Source: Carcinoscorpius rotundicauda (taxonomy: Eukaryota > Arthropoda > Merostomata > Xiphosura > Limulidae). From it: DNA of 64,000 nucleotides. Position numbers and translations under genes: made by a program. Where the stretch lies: positions 101,711,458 to 101,775,457 of the forward strand of contig CM022394.1 of the NCBI GenBank assembly GCA_011833715.1. Direction: 5' to 3'. The notes under the pieces are model-generated. The model was not told the DNA's origin. It saw only the letters and a list, made by a program, of their open reading frames with translations, and searched no databases. This document shows, piece after piece, positions 37,546-49,824 of the stretch (position 1 is the first letter of the stretch; the number at the start of each line of letters is the position of its first letter).

Positions 37546-37834
37546 CTACGAATGAAATTCAATAATTAACATCGCCTAACGACGACTGCCTATTTTTAAA
37601 ATGGTTGAAATAGGAAGTAGACAAAGTAACAAATTTCCACAGTCTGTTCTTCACGTTCACATGTTCATAGTAGAGGCTGGATCAATCAGGACAAATACAC
37701 GAGTTAGAGAATTCGCGCTATACGTCACTACTCAACTCAGCTTTCAAAATAGCAAGAAACACTGTTCGATCTAGTTAAATAATCACGTATGAATATTTAC
37801 CTGGATTTTTAGAGAAACGCAATATTTTGTTTTT

Positions 37835-38091
37835 TTGCTTTGTTTGTTTTTGAATACCACGCAAAGCTACACGAGGGCTATCTGCGCTAGCCGTCCCTAA
37901 TTTAGCAGTGTAAGACTAGAGGGAAGGCAGCTAGTCATCAATACCCACCGCCAACTTTTGGGCTACTCTTTTACCAACGAATGATGATTGACCGTAACAT
38001 TATAACGTCCCCATGGCTAAAAGGGCGAGTATGTTTAGTGTGACGGGGATTGGAACCAGCAACCCTCAGATTACGAGTTCAGTGCCATAAC
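37835..38091 (-). mobile_element. tRNA-derived SINE, family A, - strand
   Basis: A near full-length copy. From left to right it has CGCAAAGCTACACGAGGGCT, ATCTGCGCTAGCCGTCCCTA, a middle segment with TTGGGCTACTCTTTTACCAA, and a tRNA-derived end GGGATTGGAACCAGC (B box on the - strand). The tRNA 5' part beyond the anticodon region is lost after GTTCAGTGCC. Confidence 0.85.
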
Positions 38092-38394
38092 AAAATCTTG
38101 ATATTAAACAATACTACAATTATCTTTAATAACGGCCATTGTATTTTGATTGTAACAGTATTACTTCAGTGTACAAAGAAAGAGATAAATAAACTAAGCT
38201 GGGTTATTACTATCTAACATCTCATTGTTACTCACAGTCCACAGGTAAGACAATAGAGATTCTTTAATATTATAAAACTATCTACAATACGTTGATAACC
38301 ACACATACCTTAAGTCACACTCGTACTATCAAGAATATATATATATAAAGCTCAACCAGTGTTAGGATGAGTGTCTGTTGGTAGGAAGGAAGAG

Positions 38395-38610
38395 AGTAAC
38401 AACACACCAAGTTGTGAACACAACAACAATACCATCAATGTTCCCTGGTGTTGTGGAAACAACAACAGCAATACACCAAACTATCTTGGTGTTTTAAAAA
38501 CAACAACAATATCATCAATGTACTCTGGTACTGTGGAAACAACAACACACCAAAGTACCCTGGTATTAGAGAAATAACACCACCACCAAAGTATCTTGGT
38601 CTCAGCGTAG
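38395..38610. repeat. Degenerate ACA/ACC-rich minisatellite
   Basis: Blocks of ACAACAACAA alternate with CACCAAASTAYCYTGGT-like blocks, in about four imperfect units. Boundaries and period are uncertain because the units vary in length. Confidence 0.6.
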
Positions 38611-39147
38611 TAATAAATCTGTCACCATTATTTGAAGTATCAGAAAATTGAATGAAACATAAAACGTATTATTGTAGCTGTGGCAGGGGTCACAGTAACT
38701 TAATATATACACACATACGTGTATATATACATTTCTAAACAACCAACAGTGCTACAATCCATAACTTATGTCGCCTTGCCCCTATAATTAATCACTCGAT
38801 GCTGGATAAAACACAGTAACAGTATGTATGTGACGTTTTTCCTGATATGTTTGTAAAGATAAATTTTCCAAACCAATCCTAGCTTTACAAATTTGTAAAA
38901 TACTCGAGATGACACAAACGAACTATTAAAGGTACTGCGATTTTCAACTTACGACACAGTATGACACATGAACTGAAGACCCACTGAGAAATGACTAGTC
39001 TTTAGACGTATCTAATTCCAATTCAAACTTACTGAATAGTGCGATTGACTTTTAGAGTTTTAACACTATTAGAACTAAAAATCCAGGGTACGTTCAGCGG
39101 AATATTGCTACTCGAGCCTTGGACCTTCCGATTCGCAGTTCCGCATC

Positions 39148-39322
39148 TAACTGCTGGGCTACTTCCAGTCAATAGAGAGGAACAACCACAATTATTTTGT
39201 TCTCTAACATGGTCATGTCCGACCAGCAGAGAAGAAACACAATTTTATGTTCTCTAACACGACTGCTGGGTCACTTCCGACCAACAGAGAGGAATCATAA
39301 TTGTTTGTTCTCTAACATGGCT
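39148..39322. repeat. Short tandem duplication with TGTTCTCTAACAYG units
   Basis: TTTGTTCTCTAACATGG-like blocks end each of three units near 39213, 39258 and 39320. Each unit also contains CAGAGAGGAA or CAGAGAAGAA. The unit length is irregular (about 45-62 bp). Confidence 0.6.
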
Positions 39323-39842
39323 TAACAACAAAAACAGACAACGGTGACACCGGAGAAAGATGCACCTAAATGGAAAGTTCAATTTTAAGGTTGCGGTAAC
39401 AAATAAAAAAAAACACCTTCTAGCAAAATTATCGTCTGGACTTCTCCTCTAATCAGAGCAACACAAGACCGCAGCTGTGTCGGCCAACGAAGCATTTGAT
39501 AGAATCTACATACCACCAAGGATTAACACACTACACAGAGGTGTAGGACTGCAGACATTGAACAATAGGTAACTTTGTCCACGGCGGTTTCACTAAAGTA
39601 ATGTAGGGGTTCGGTTACATATGTAATCAAATCTCTTTGAACTTCCTTTCGAGTATGTTTTTTAAATATTTTAGGAGCTTTAGAGTATTTGTTATATGGG
39701 TAAATATTAAGGTCTAAGAGTACACAGCAAGCACATGAAAACATACACTGCTAAGCTTGTTATGTCGACTGTCCACTGTTGGGCAGAAGGTCACTCCATT
39801 AATATTATGTCATTACCATCACCACCGCGATGAACAGAGTGG

Positions 39843-40096
39843 TTTGTTTTGAATTTCGCACAATGCTATTCGAGGGTCATTTGCGTTAGCTGTCCCTAAT
39901 TTCGTAGGATAAGATTAGAGAAAAGGTAGCTAATCATAACCACCCACCGCCAACTCTTGGGCTACTCTTTTACCAACGAATAGTAAAATTAACCGTCACG
40001 GCTGAAAGAGCAAGCATGTTTGGTGTGACGGGGATTCGAACCCGCGACCCTCGGATTACGAGTCGAGAACCTTAACCACCTGGCCATGCCGGGGTC
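39843..40096 (-). mobile_element. tRNA-derived SINE, family A, best preserved copy
   Basis: The right end, read on the - strand, looks like a tRNA. GGCCAGGTGGTTAAGG (A box) is followed by CTCGACTCGTAATCCGAG (anticodon arm with CTCGTAA in the loop, as in threonine tRNA CGT), then GGGTTCGAATCCCC (B box). The middle and the left core (GCACAATGCTATTCGAGGGT) are family specific. The tRNA relationship suggests transcription by RNA polymerase III. Confidence 0.88.
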
Positions 40097-41108
40097 GAAC
40101 AGAGAATTATTGACCATAAGACTGTGTAAAGGATGGAATACGGAAATGATCGTTTAATATTATGAGCAATCAGTGTAGTTAAGGCTGTCTTCATTATTTT
40201 TTTTTAACAGGCTCCTCTCTTTACTTTCTTCATTATGATTGGTTATCATTGAACCAATTGAAAGTATCCATATAGAGAACACACTCGCGACATTAAAATA
40301 ATAAAGGTACTGGTGAGATACGACTAAAACTTGGATAACACCTAACACTTTATAAGTAAGTTAATACTACAAACATTCCAAGTATACAAGACTTTGAAAT
40401 ACACCATTCGACTTTTTACCCTTTAAAGAAATTATTAACAGATAGCCAGTTTTATGATACTGTACATACTTAACTTGATACAACTACAACGTCATTAGGC
40501 TTATAACAGGAAGGGAAAACAGGCCTGGTTTTGATAATACATGTGCGTAAGTTGGAGGGTGGGTGTGATCTTACCTCCCTCCCCAATTGCACCTATATAT
40601 GTAAAAATGCATTTGAAAAGTGTAAAACAATTTTGGATACCGTCAAAATGCATAGTTTTATAGAAAATATTTTTAAAAAATCTGGGAGAGCGTGCTTCTG
40701 GACCTTCCATTATGGATTCGCCACCCATTTCTTCAAACAGTGGGAGAAAAACTCGTACATTTATATCAACAGTATCAGAAGTAATGCTTGTTACCATGAC
40801 AATGTTTAACTCGTTCAATACACTTTAAAGACTTCAATAAAATTTATTTAATGTTTACTTTTAGATATCCAGAATAACTAGCATTATTTTAGACACATTA
40901 TATATCTGTTTAAGTAACATAAGTTATGATAATATATGTGTACATAAATTACAACATATACGGTGCTTTCAAAACTGTGTTATCAAACCAAAGACACAAA
41001 ACAATTCAGAGGTTTATCAAAATCGTTTTCAAAATCAAGATCTGTTGGAATTTTTGATATAAAATAGAACTGTTTATTATTTATTTATTCATAATCATGA
41101 GAGCCTTG

Positions 41109-41178
41109 TTAACCCTTAAACAGCGGGAATGTTGCAGGTAGTAGGATCGATTGATGATGGCCGCCGTTTTAGGGTTAA
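41109..41178. mobile_element. piggyBac-like MITE, copy 2
   Basis: A 70-bp unit bounded by TTAA, reading TTAACCCTTAAACAG at the left and TTTTAGGGTTAA at the right. It aligns with the reverse complement of 6304-6372 over its whole length. Two copies of one TTAA-bounded unit in unrelated surroundings support mobility. Confidence 0.6.
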
Positions 41179-41362
41179 AGCTCCAGATATGATTGTGAGC
41201 AAATACGAAAAAAAAATAATGGAAGTGAAGCCAGGAGAAAGAGAAATACTGATAAAAAGAGAGTAAGAGACAATATAAAGAAGTTAAGTGTATTGAGAAA
41301 ATAAAAAAAACAACATTAAGAACACTTTTAAATTTTCATCAACGCAACAATACAAGAACTTT

Positions 41363-41753
41363 TGTTTGAATTTCGCACAAAGCTACACGAGGGATATCTG
41401 CGTTAGCCGTCCCTAATTTAGCAGTGTAAGACTAGAGGGAAGGCACCTAATCATCACCACCCACCGCCAACTGCTGGGCTAATCTTTTACCAACGAATAG
41501 CGTAATTGATCGTCACATTAAAACGGCCCCAAAATGTAAGGGCGAGAATATTTGGTGTTACAGGTATTCGAACCTACGACCATTAGATTACTAGTCGAGA
41601 TTTTGTTTTTTTCTCTTTATTCATCCCACCTCAAAGAGGGGGTATAACAAAAATACATGAAATAAAACTCTAGTTAAATAATTAGCATATGGAGAGAAAA
41701 CATTGGAAGATACCTAGTGAAGTGCCTTAACCACCCAACCACGCCGGACCTCA
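41363..41753 (-). mobile_element. Family A SINE split by a 120-bp insertion
   Basis: SINE sequence runs from 41363 (TCGCACAAAGCTACACGAGG) to the GATTACTAGTCGAG block near 41600. It resumes at about 41722 with GTGCCTTAACCACC and ends ACGCCGGAC. The 120-bp interruption (about 41601-41721) contains CATCCCACCTCAAAGAGGGG and is otherwise AT-rich. I do not recognise it. Confidence 0.75.
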
Positions 41754-42597
41754 ACACAAGAATTTAAAACTTTCCTTTTGAGTGTACTTACAGAGAACTT
41801 CTAACAAAACAATAATCTGCTATAAGTTACGATATGAAAAAACGTTTATCAGATTGGACAACACCGATCGTTACACATGAAAGCTTATAAATTATTTATA
41901 TTAATAGCGTGTACTTATTCTATTAAAAATATTTATTTCATTTCGTTGTTACCCTAAGCGAAAATTGTGCCATCTACAATGAGATATAATGCAGGCCAAC
42001 GTAATCTTAACCCCAGGTTTGGAATTCTTTAAAACACTTGGAAAGGTGGGTTTTACAGAACAAAAACGTAACCAAACTTTCGATTCCAACTAAACTTTGG
42101 AAAGAAAAGAAAATATATAAACTTGAATTATCTGAGGAAAAGGGAGTGCACACAGAAACAACGCGCGTTTTTACAAACATGTTTCCATACTCGACAGTTT
42201 TAAAACATTAATAAAGGATGGCTACACTTTCCAAAATAATTTAAATCTACCCTCTGTCTGGCTGTTCACATAATATTTAAAATTTTCCAGACCACCACGC
42301 GCACAACCGACCGATATTTAAACATTTCCTGTTTCACCATGTTAATATCATTATAGCTTGTAATCTGGTCACGATAGAAATATAACACTCAGAACATACG
42401 TACTACAGAGTCAGGTGACACATAAAAATGAAAGAAGAATTCGATTTTACGGTAGACAATAGAGCATTGTTTACTTTTTATTGGAGAATTTTTAACACGA
42501 TACCAAATAAGTCGAGGTTAATTAACGTTAAAATATATCAATAATTTTCGTAGCCATGTTAAAAAGGAGAAATTAACAGTTTTACTACAACTTCCCA

Positions 42598-42836
42598 CGG
42601 GGTGGGGCTAGTGGCTAGAGCGCTCGTATCTCAATCGTCGGGTTCAAAAATATTCACTCTTTCAGCCGTGACGGCGTCATAATACGACGGTCTATCACAT
42701 TATTCGTTGGTTAAAAAGCGTAGCCCAAGAGTTGGCGGTGGGTGCTGTCGTCTATCTGCCCTTCCCTCTAGTCTGTCACAGCTAACTTAGCGTAGATTGC
42801 CCTCGAATAGCTTTAGGCAAATTTTAAACCAAATGT
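42598..42836 (+). mobile_element. tRNA-derived SINE, family A, + strand
   Basis: The only long family A copy on the + strand. The tRNA-like head is at the left (GCTAGTGGCTAGAGCG A box, then CGGGTTCAAAA B box). The middle has GCGTAGCCCAAGAGTTGGCG, and the 3' core at the right is GATTGCCCTCGAATAGCTTT. Confidence 0.8.
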
Positions 42837-43090
42837 TTCCGAGTTTGCCTAGTTTTTTGCCAATCTCACAGTTCGCGAATCACATAGAAGAAAATTCCTC
42901 TCACAAGTAAAGAACTCTCAAACACAGAAAACAAAAATCGACTGAAAGTGAGCGTTATATATTTAATAAAAAAGTAACTTTCCACCGATTTCATGACGAC
43001 ATTAAGGCACTTCCTCGTTTTTAGAAGTGCAAAAAATAGCACCGAAATAATACACATAATAACACGTGTTACATTATTTTGCAAACTTAC

Positions 43091-43150
43091 TCCTCTTTGG
43101 CGTACGTATTTTAAGCATGACGTCACTGCATGTTTAATGAATGACGTCAT
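43091..43150 (-). CDS. Candidate upstream coding exon of the smoothelin-like gene
   Basis: On the - strand an ATG at 43150 opens 20 codons (MTSFIKHAVTSCLKYVRQRG) and reaches GGA/gtaagt, a strong donor in phase 0. The first recognised smoothelin-like exon (37545) also begins in phase 0. This is only a consistency argument: the peptide is not recognisable as part of the family, and the exon could be chance. Confidence 0.2.
43118..43149. promoter_or_regulatory. Two perfect CRE-like palindromes (TGACGTCA)
   Basis: TGACGTCA occurs at 43118-43125 and 43142-43149, 24 bp apart start to start. This is the CREB/ATF consensus. A third copy lies at 46128-46135. They lie upstream of the smoothelin-like coding region in its transcription direction. 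Function is inferred only. Confidence 0.35.
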
Positions 43151-43602
43151 TATTCTCTTCGCAAACTCTTTCCTCTTCCTAGCTCTCAATCTCAGATACA
43201 GCTCGACAGATGTAGAATATTCCCTTAAAAAATATTACCTCTTTCTTTGAAGAGCACATCTAATAATTACATTTCAAAGATAAAAAATAGGGCAATTGTA
43301 TGTGTGTGTGTGTGTTGAAGGGGGGAGACGGGCGATTATGATTTTGTAGCCTAGTTTTATTTGGTAAACTTACCGCATCTGCTCTACTCGTTATTTTTGG
43401 AATAAAAAAACAACAACAAAAAAGTAAACTAAGAGAAAAAAATTATTATTATCAGTATTGTATCAATTCATGATGACCATTTGCTAATGAATAAAACAGA
43501 GAATTGATCACTCACTATATGGCCAATTATTTAATTCCTTTATTTGCAGTGCAAAATACAGCTGCGCATTTTAATACTAATATGTTTGTTTTGTTTTTTG
43601 GT

Positions 43603-43747
43603 AATAAGAGAGAACTGTTTAGAACTAAGTAAATTCTCCCCTACTAGTAGTGTACATATAGTCTTACACGGTTAATACAACGTTCTTCTGGTTACAAAAG
43701 AAAACTGTTTAGGGTTAAGTAAACCCTTCCCTACTAGTAGTGTATAA
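43603..43747. repeat. 90-bp direct duplication
   Basis: AACTGTTTAGAACTAAGT...CCCTACTAGTAGTGTA near 43613-43654 recurs as AACTGTTTAGGGTTAAGT...CCCTACTAGTAGTGTA at 43703-43744, a 90-bp offset. There are two copies only. Confidence 0.85.
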
Positions 43748-44102
43748 TACTACATAATGCTACATTTTCAACGAAGTAGACAAATTTTAAGAAAAATTGA
43801 AAAAAATCTTTCTAGCGAATTATCTGTTCTTATCATAATCAAAAGACAGTCAAGTCGGGTGCTTGAAACTTTTTTTCGGGATGGGATGAGGGAACAATAT
43901 TTATTCTCAAAATAAAATATAATACTGGTGTCCAATTCGGATAGGAGTTTCAACAAATAACCCAGGGTATTTCTCTCCATTCTGTAGACAGAACCAGACG
44001 AAGGTAACAACTGTCGTCTTAAGCCCAACTTCAGACCTTGGGAGAAGTTCCAACTTTGAAAGGAATTACTTTGTAAAAACGTCTTGTCCAACACAGATAA
44101 AC

Positions 44103-44295
44103 TTAAACGTGCATCAAAACAAAATAGACTTTGACAACCTCATGGAACGTTTTCAATATAAACTTACGCACGTGCATCAAGATAAGACAGAGTTTGGCAA
44201 TTTCATGGAACGTTTTCAATATAAACTTACGCACGTGCATAAAGGCAAGACGGATTTTGATAAACACGTGGAACGTTTTCAATAATATACACGCA
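44103..44295. repeat. 63-bp minisatellite, about three copies
   Basis: CATGGAACGTTTTCAATATA recurs at 44141 and 44204, with a diverged copy near 44267, a 63-bp period. Since 63 is divisible by three, frames stay open on both strands. I see no reason to call this coding. Confidence 0.85.
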
Positions 44296-44429
44296 AACAC
44301 ACAAGTTTACACATGTGCATCAAGACAAGTTGCACTTCGATAATCACAATGGATTTCCTACTCTAGGTCATGGTACTACTCTACATAACTTTGATGTGTG
44401 TTGATTGGCACCATGAAATCAGTTACAGT

Positions 44430-44735
44430 TTAGGTTGTCAACACCACGGTATCAAGTTTCCATTCTTCAATTTAACACCACTACGGTATCAACTTTTCTT
44501 CCTTGAGTTTTACAGCACCATGGAATCGACTTTTCTTTCTTTAGTATAACACCATCAAGGTATCATGTTTCCCTTCCTTAGTTTAATATTACTACTGTAT
44601 TAACCTTTCTTACTTTAGTTTAACACCACCATGGCATAAACTTTTCTTCCTTTATTTTGACACCACCACGGTATCGACTTTTCTTCCTTTAGTTTGACAC
44701 CACTACGGTATCAACATTCCTTTATTTGGATTGTC
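44430..44735. repeat. 37-bp minisatellite, about eight diverged copies
   Basis: Units of the form TTTAACACCACYACGGTATC followed by AACTTTTCTTCCTTTAG repeat with a 37-bp period and many substitutions. It is unrelated in sequence to the 37-bp array at 53.7 kb. Confidence 0.85.
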
Positions 44736-45967
44736 ATAACCATACAATATATATTTTTCTTGTCTTAGATGGACAGTGTATTACGGTATAACTTCAGATG
44801 AATACTGTTGTGTTATTCACTACCCTAAGCTTACACCATACTGTGAACTTTCCATACTTTTGTACTTGGCTACTGAGATCGATCTAAATTCACTAAAACC
44901 AAATCCTCGCAAATTCGCTTTCAGCTACGGATCAGATTGTTAAACCTGATTATTAAAAACAATGATTGGAATTTTCAAACTGACCTCAGGTAGGATAAAT
45001 GGCCTGGCCATAGCCCCTCTACGTGATTCAAGTATAGTGGCCACTAGGAGAGGAGTTGACCAGTAGGATCTGTTGCCACAATCGCTTGATCCAGTTTATT
45101 AATCCAAATAATGTAGAAGTCAGTAACAAGACATTTCTACAATTCAAAAGAGACTGTTCACTGATATCAGGTTTCTAACTCTGAATCTTCTAATCCATAG
45201 CTCGACACGCTTACCACTAAGTAACATCCGCCGATAAGACAGAAAAGCAAAGTAGAGTAATTAAAAAAAAGTAAAACAAATTTAAATATTGAAAACGCAC
45301 GCAACATTCCACGCTTGGGTCACTACTCCTCACATTAAGAATTTAAATAGCTTATATTTATGACGAATTTAAAAGCGTAGATGTGTTTGTTGCTGTTGTT
45401 TTTTTTTCACAACTTAATCACGGCTGTGAAAATCGGTTTTAAATTACAAAAGATCCGGCATATCCATTTGCAACGACGCGTTTCTCTCAATCCAGAGCTC
45501 ATCAGTTCAGTTGGGACACACAAGTGTTACTGTAACGGTTAGAACACTTCCTGCAATAACAAATTATCGAGTTGTTGATTTTTCCGAGCTGGCGAATCAC
45601 AAATATAAGTAATCGTTTTTTGTCGTAAGACATTAGAATTAAGCTTATTACGTTTTCTAAGACTATATTCTGATGAGCTCTGTACTGAACATCGTCGGCA
45701 ACGGATGTGACGGACACAGTGCGGTTGAAATACTGTTGCACATTCTTCTTCTTTTCGTGAAAAATCTAATGTTCAATGGAATTTCGTTGGTAAGGTTTCC
45801 TAAGGAAGTGGGTGTTTGAAACTTCCTTTACCAAACAAGATGGTAGTCTGTATCAACTGTTCACAAACATGACTAACTATCAGCTCCGAACAAACTTTCT
45901 ACTACTAAATAAAACTTTTTAAACTGCAAATATTTTGTTAACAAACAAACAAAACCTTCGTACGTAC

Positions 45968-46140
45968 CTGCACACGAAGAAACTTTACACTTTCTCAAAC
46001 TGCACCTGCACAATGTAGCACGCGCTGAAACACCTCGTGCACTTTTACTTCATTCAAGAGCAGCAGCAAAGATGACAAAACAAACTGGTTACTGCTTGAT
46101 GGACCAGCACGCGCACTCTCGATCTCCTGACGTCAAACAA
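45968..46140 (-). other. Candidate non-coding first exon of the smoothelin-like gene
   Basis: On the - strand, a relatively GC-rich stretch beginning near a TGACGTCA box (46128-46135) runs without long ORFs to GTGTGCAG/gtacgtacg at 45968, a good donor. It could be a 5' UTR exon joined to 37545. No TATA box is evident. This is speculative. Confidence 0.22.
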
Positions 46141-46211
46141 CGAGCACTAAAAATATCTTCAACCAGGAACCGGGTCACGGGGTCTTTTCAGAACTTCTGG
46201 TTGGTCTAATT

Positions 46212-46339
46212 TTAACCCTAAAATGTTTTGTAAAATAACTGATGTTTGGAAATCATGGTAAAACCTGCAAGCTTAGAGGTTGCTTGAAGGTTACCATGTA
46301 CTATCGCAACCGACACATCCTTTGAGGTTTTAGGGTAAA
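46212..46339. mobile_element. Possible TTAA-type MITE
   Basis: The left end TTAACCCTAAAA and the right end TTTTAGGGTAAA form inverted termini around about 105 bp. The right target would be TAAA rather than TTAA, so one base has changed or the match is chance. The interior differs from the two 70-bp MITEs. Confidence 0.35.
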
Positions 46340-47440
46340 TCGTTTCAAGATGTCGTAAATAAACTTCTTGTTGCCAAGATACACCGAAATACGGAACATC
46401 TGGAGCCCAGTGTTATAACAATAACTCCATTAAGTTATATAGGAAATATCTTACCTTTAGTTTTCAAGGCTTTTGAACGATTTACTTTAACAATACGGGC
46501 AAACAGTCTTTAAACGATACCTGGATATAGAATATAGCCTTAAAATTCTCTCCCTCCTTTCCCACACCAGAAACTCATAATAAAAATAAATAAATAAAAA
46601 CACAAGCAGCACGTTTATAATTACTTTCTTGTTAGTCCATCGTTTAGCGCTACACTGATGTTATCGCTCTAAATTCTAGTGCCAAATTTAGGCTTTTCGG
46701 CTCAAGTCACCAAAGAGACGATATTTTGAAAACGTACAATAATAGCATCTAATCTCAAGTCAGTATTACACGCATGCGTGATAGAGTATCTTGATATTAA
46801 TTTCGTTGTTTTTCGTGCATGCACACAATTTGTTTATAAATATTTCATACCCTAGCGTAGAACCACTACATCTTCCAAACGGTTTATCTTGTAAAGGATT
46901 TGTTTTAGTAAGCATTTGTTATTACAAGAACTGGAAAAAGGTCTGGTGCAAGTAAGTACGTCTGTTTACCGGACTCAGTTTGATGAAGAATGCATTCCTT
47001 TCATTTTTACAAATAATTATTTTTCGTTATCACTTTTTCACAAAGAGGGTACTTTAAGAAAAAAATGTATTTCATTTAATATATATTCCATGAATTGAAG
47101 ACGAACGTATTTTTGGTTTAACAAGTTCTCACCAAAAATGGAAATGTTCTTTTCTTCTATGTAGACACATCATTTCATCATACATTACTATGATCGACAA
47201 TTCAGGCCTAAGCGTCGTATTTCTAGCCTGATCGACAGTTTAGGTCTAAGCATTGCAACTATAGAACTATAGATTAATTAATGTCGAAATTAGCTCTCTC
47301 TGAACATAATATTAGCATTTTATTTTCACTACATAATTTGATGTAACATCTTAAAAATCATTCAATATTAAATTCAAACCTAAACAAGGTTGCAAAATTA
47401 GTTTTATACAATAGCTTTTGATGCACGATTTTCACCTATG
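46340..47440. other. No feature recognised
   Basis: AT-rich sequence with only short frames. TGATCGACARTTYAGGYCTAAGC-like blocks repeat twice near 47192 and 47231. I see no exon or mobile-element ends. Confidence 0.4.
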
Positions 47441-47446
47441 AATTTA

Positions 47447-47718
47447 CGTTGTTTTTTTTTAATTTCGCGCAAAGCTACACGAGGACTATCTGCGCTAGTC
47501 GTCCCTAATTTATCAGTGTAATACGAGAGGGAAGGCAGCTAGTCATCACTACCCACCGCCAATTGTTGGGCTACTCTTTTATCAATGTATAGTGGGATTG
47601 ACCGCCACGTTATAACGCCTCCACGACTGAATGAGCAAGCATATTTGGTGTGACTAAAATTCGGACCTGCGACCCTTAGATTACGAGTCGAGTGCCTTAA
47701 CCACCTGGCCATGTTGGG
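47447..47718 (-). mobile_element. tRNA-derived SINE, family A, - strand
   Basis: A near full-length copy from TTTCGCGCAAAGCTACACGA to TTAACCACCTGGCCATGTTG. The anticodon arm and B-box region (ATTCGGACCTGCGACCC on the + strand) are recognisable but mutated. Confidence 0.85.
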
Positions 47719-48939
47719 CCGAACTTACGAATTCTGCACGTTATATTTTATGTTCTCATCTAAGGGATCTAACCTTGAATTCTAGTGTAATAAGTACGTG
47801 CTCAGTTGCAAACTAAAAAAAAAATGTTTTACTTAAGTGGAGTATTTCAAATTTTGCAAAAAAACAACAACAAAAAAGCCCCGAAAAGATCGCCAGCTGA
47901 TAAGTGTTCTAATGCTTGGAAATAAAGGTGTAATCCCCGAAACGAAAAAGGGATCAAAACTTGTAAAACTAATGTGACTCCTGTTTTTCGCGAAAATACA
48001 AAGACCACAATCAATGTTTCTTAGTACACGCCGCCCCTCAGCTAACCCAGATCCTCGTTCGATATATAACAACAGCATTATAATTAAAGTAATAATTATA
48101 GCAATTAAATTTATCCAAAAAAATCAATTTTATAAATAAATAAATGTGCGGTAAAGAAAAGGTGTATTTAAAAAACTAAAACTTCTGGGCAGAGGTCCTT
48201 ACCCTATTGCACCAAAATAATGCTGAAAAAACGTATTGCCAGCGGCACCAGCGCCTTAAAATTTAACCGAATTTCGATAAATTATGAAAGATAATGGAAG
48301 AGGAAGCGGTCGCCTTGGCAACGCTAAATGCATATTTTCTTCAAAAAAACATCATCCTGCTATAATACTCTTAATGTAAATTAATCCAAATTTCTATTTT
48401 GAAGGATTTATATTTTACAGATTAAACGTTAGTTCTATTCTGAAAGTCCTTAGCTTGAAAATTTAAGTTTTCAGTTCGATTCCGAGAGCTTAAATTTATA
48501 AATTTAAGATATCATTTCTGTTCTTATAGTATAAAGTTTATAAACCTAAGGCATCAGTTCTGTTCTGATAGTATTAAGAATCCAAATGATACTCCAGTCA
48601 TTACAAGGTCAAAGAACTACAGGAATTCTTACGTTTCTTGGATTAAAGTGAATAAATATATCAACTGTCACAACCAGTTTACCGTGTAACAACACAAGTT
48701 AAATATTAACACTAAACATGTGTTAACGTTTTTCTTCCATGATAATTTAATGAAGAACCCAGAGTCAAATGTGTTCTAATATTTAGTTACACACTGTTTA
48801 TTCAACGTTGTCTCAGACTAGTATCAGGTTTGAATATTACAAACTCAGTGAAGTTTAAAATTACCGACTTGTTTTTTAACCTGTTAAATGCATTACGTGG
48901 AGTAACGTAATGTTTTTGCTTTTTAGAACAGTCAGTTTG

Positions 48940-49197
48940 GTTTGGTTTATTTTGACTTTCGTGCAAAGCTACACGAGAAATATCTGTGCTAGCCGTCTGA
49001 CAGTGACCGACTACAGGAAATTTCGCTAGTCGACAACACCAACCGTCAATTCCTGAACCACTCTTTTACTAAAGAAAAGTCGGACTGTCCGACACATTAT
49101 ACGACTGAAAAGGCGAGCATGTTTGTTAACAGGGATTCAAACATTCGTCTCTTATAACACGAATCGGGAGTCCTAACCACCAGGCCATGCCAGGTCC
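48940..49197 (-). mobile_element. tRNA-derived SINE, family A, diverged copy
   Basis: It runs from TTCGTGCAAAGCTACACGAG to CCTAACCACCAGGCCATGCC. The middle portion is shortened and strongly diverged compared with other copies, so this is an older insertion. Confidence 0.75.
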
Positions 49198-49824
49198 CTA
49201 CAAGCCTAGGTGTGAATCACTGTTTATGGGGGGACAAGTTAATATTTTAAAAGTTGTTTTATTAAAAATTATTTTTGTGTAACCAGTATTTATCAACTTG
49301 GGCCTTAGAAAAAAATCATGGATTCACAAACAATTAAGAAGAAAAAAAGTGCATTAAAAAACCTTATTGGTAGGGGTCCGAACACCATCGGTACTTCTAA
49401 CATTAGACGCTCAAAAGCTGGGATGAAAACAGGTGTATTTTGAATAGTTTTGCTAACTTGTGCAATAAACATACCTTCCCTTATCTAGATCGTGACACGC
49501 GTCGCTACTAGTCATACGCGCGCTTTATCTATCGAAGTGACAGTTATTTTCCATGTTTACTGTTGTTGAAAGCGGGTAACGAGACTTAATTACATCTGAA
49601 ACGTTTATTCTGAAACATCACCACCTTCAAGAGGAAATGTGTGGCCAGGGCTAAGGCAGTGTTGGTAGCAAAAATATTAGGGGAAGAAATACTGTGGTAG
49701 CAGAAAGTGGTTCGGAAACAAAAGGTTAGCTAACCTTACACGAATGTTTAAACACAGAAAAACCTGTCAAATACTGACCGATTACCTCTGCAACTGAAGA
49801 TATAGGACGGTTGTATTTCACAAC

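Noticed and set aside
40013..40092. Functional tRNA-Thr gene on the - strand
   Set aside because: It has a tRNA-like anticodon arm and B box, but it is fused to the SINE body, several copies share the same structure and the stems have mismatches. It is the head of a SINE.
44103..44343. Overlapping ORFs on both strands over the 63-bp repeat
   Set aside because: Openness on both strands is explained by a short repeat whose length is divisible by three.
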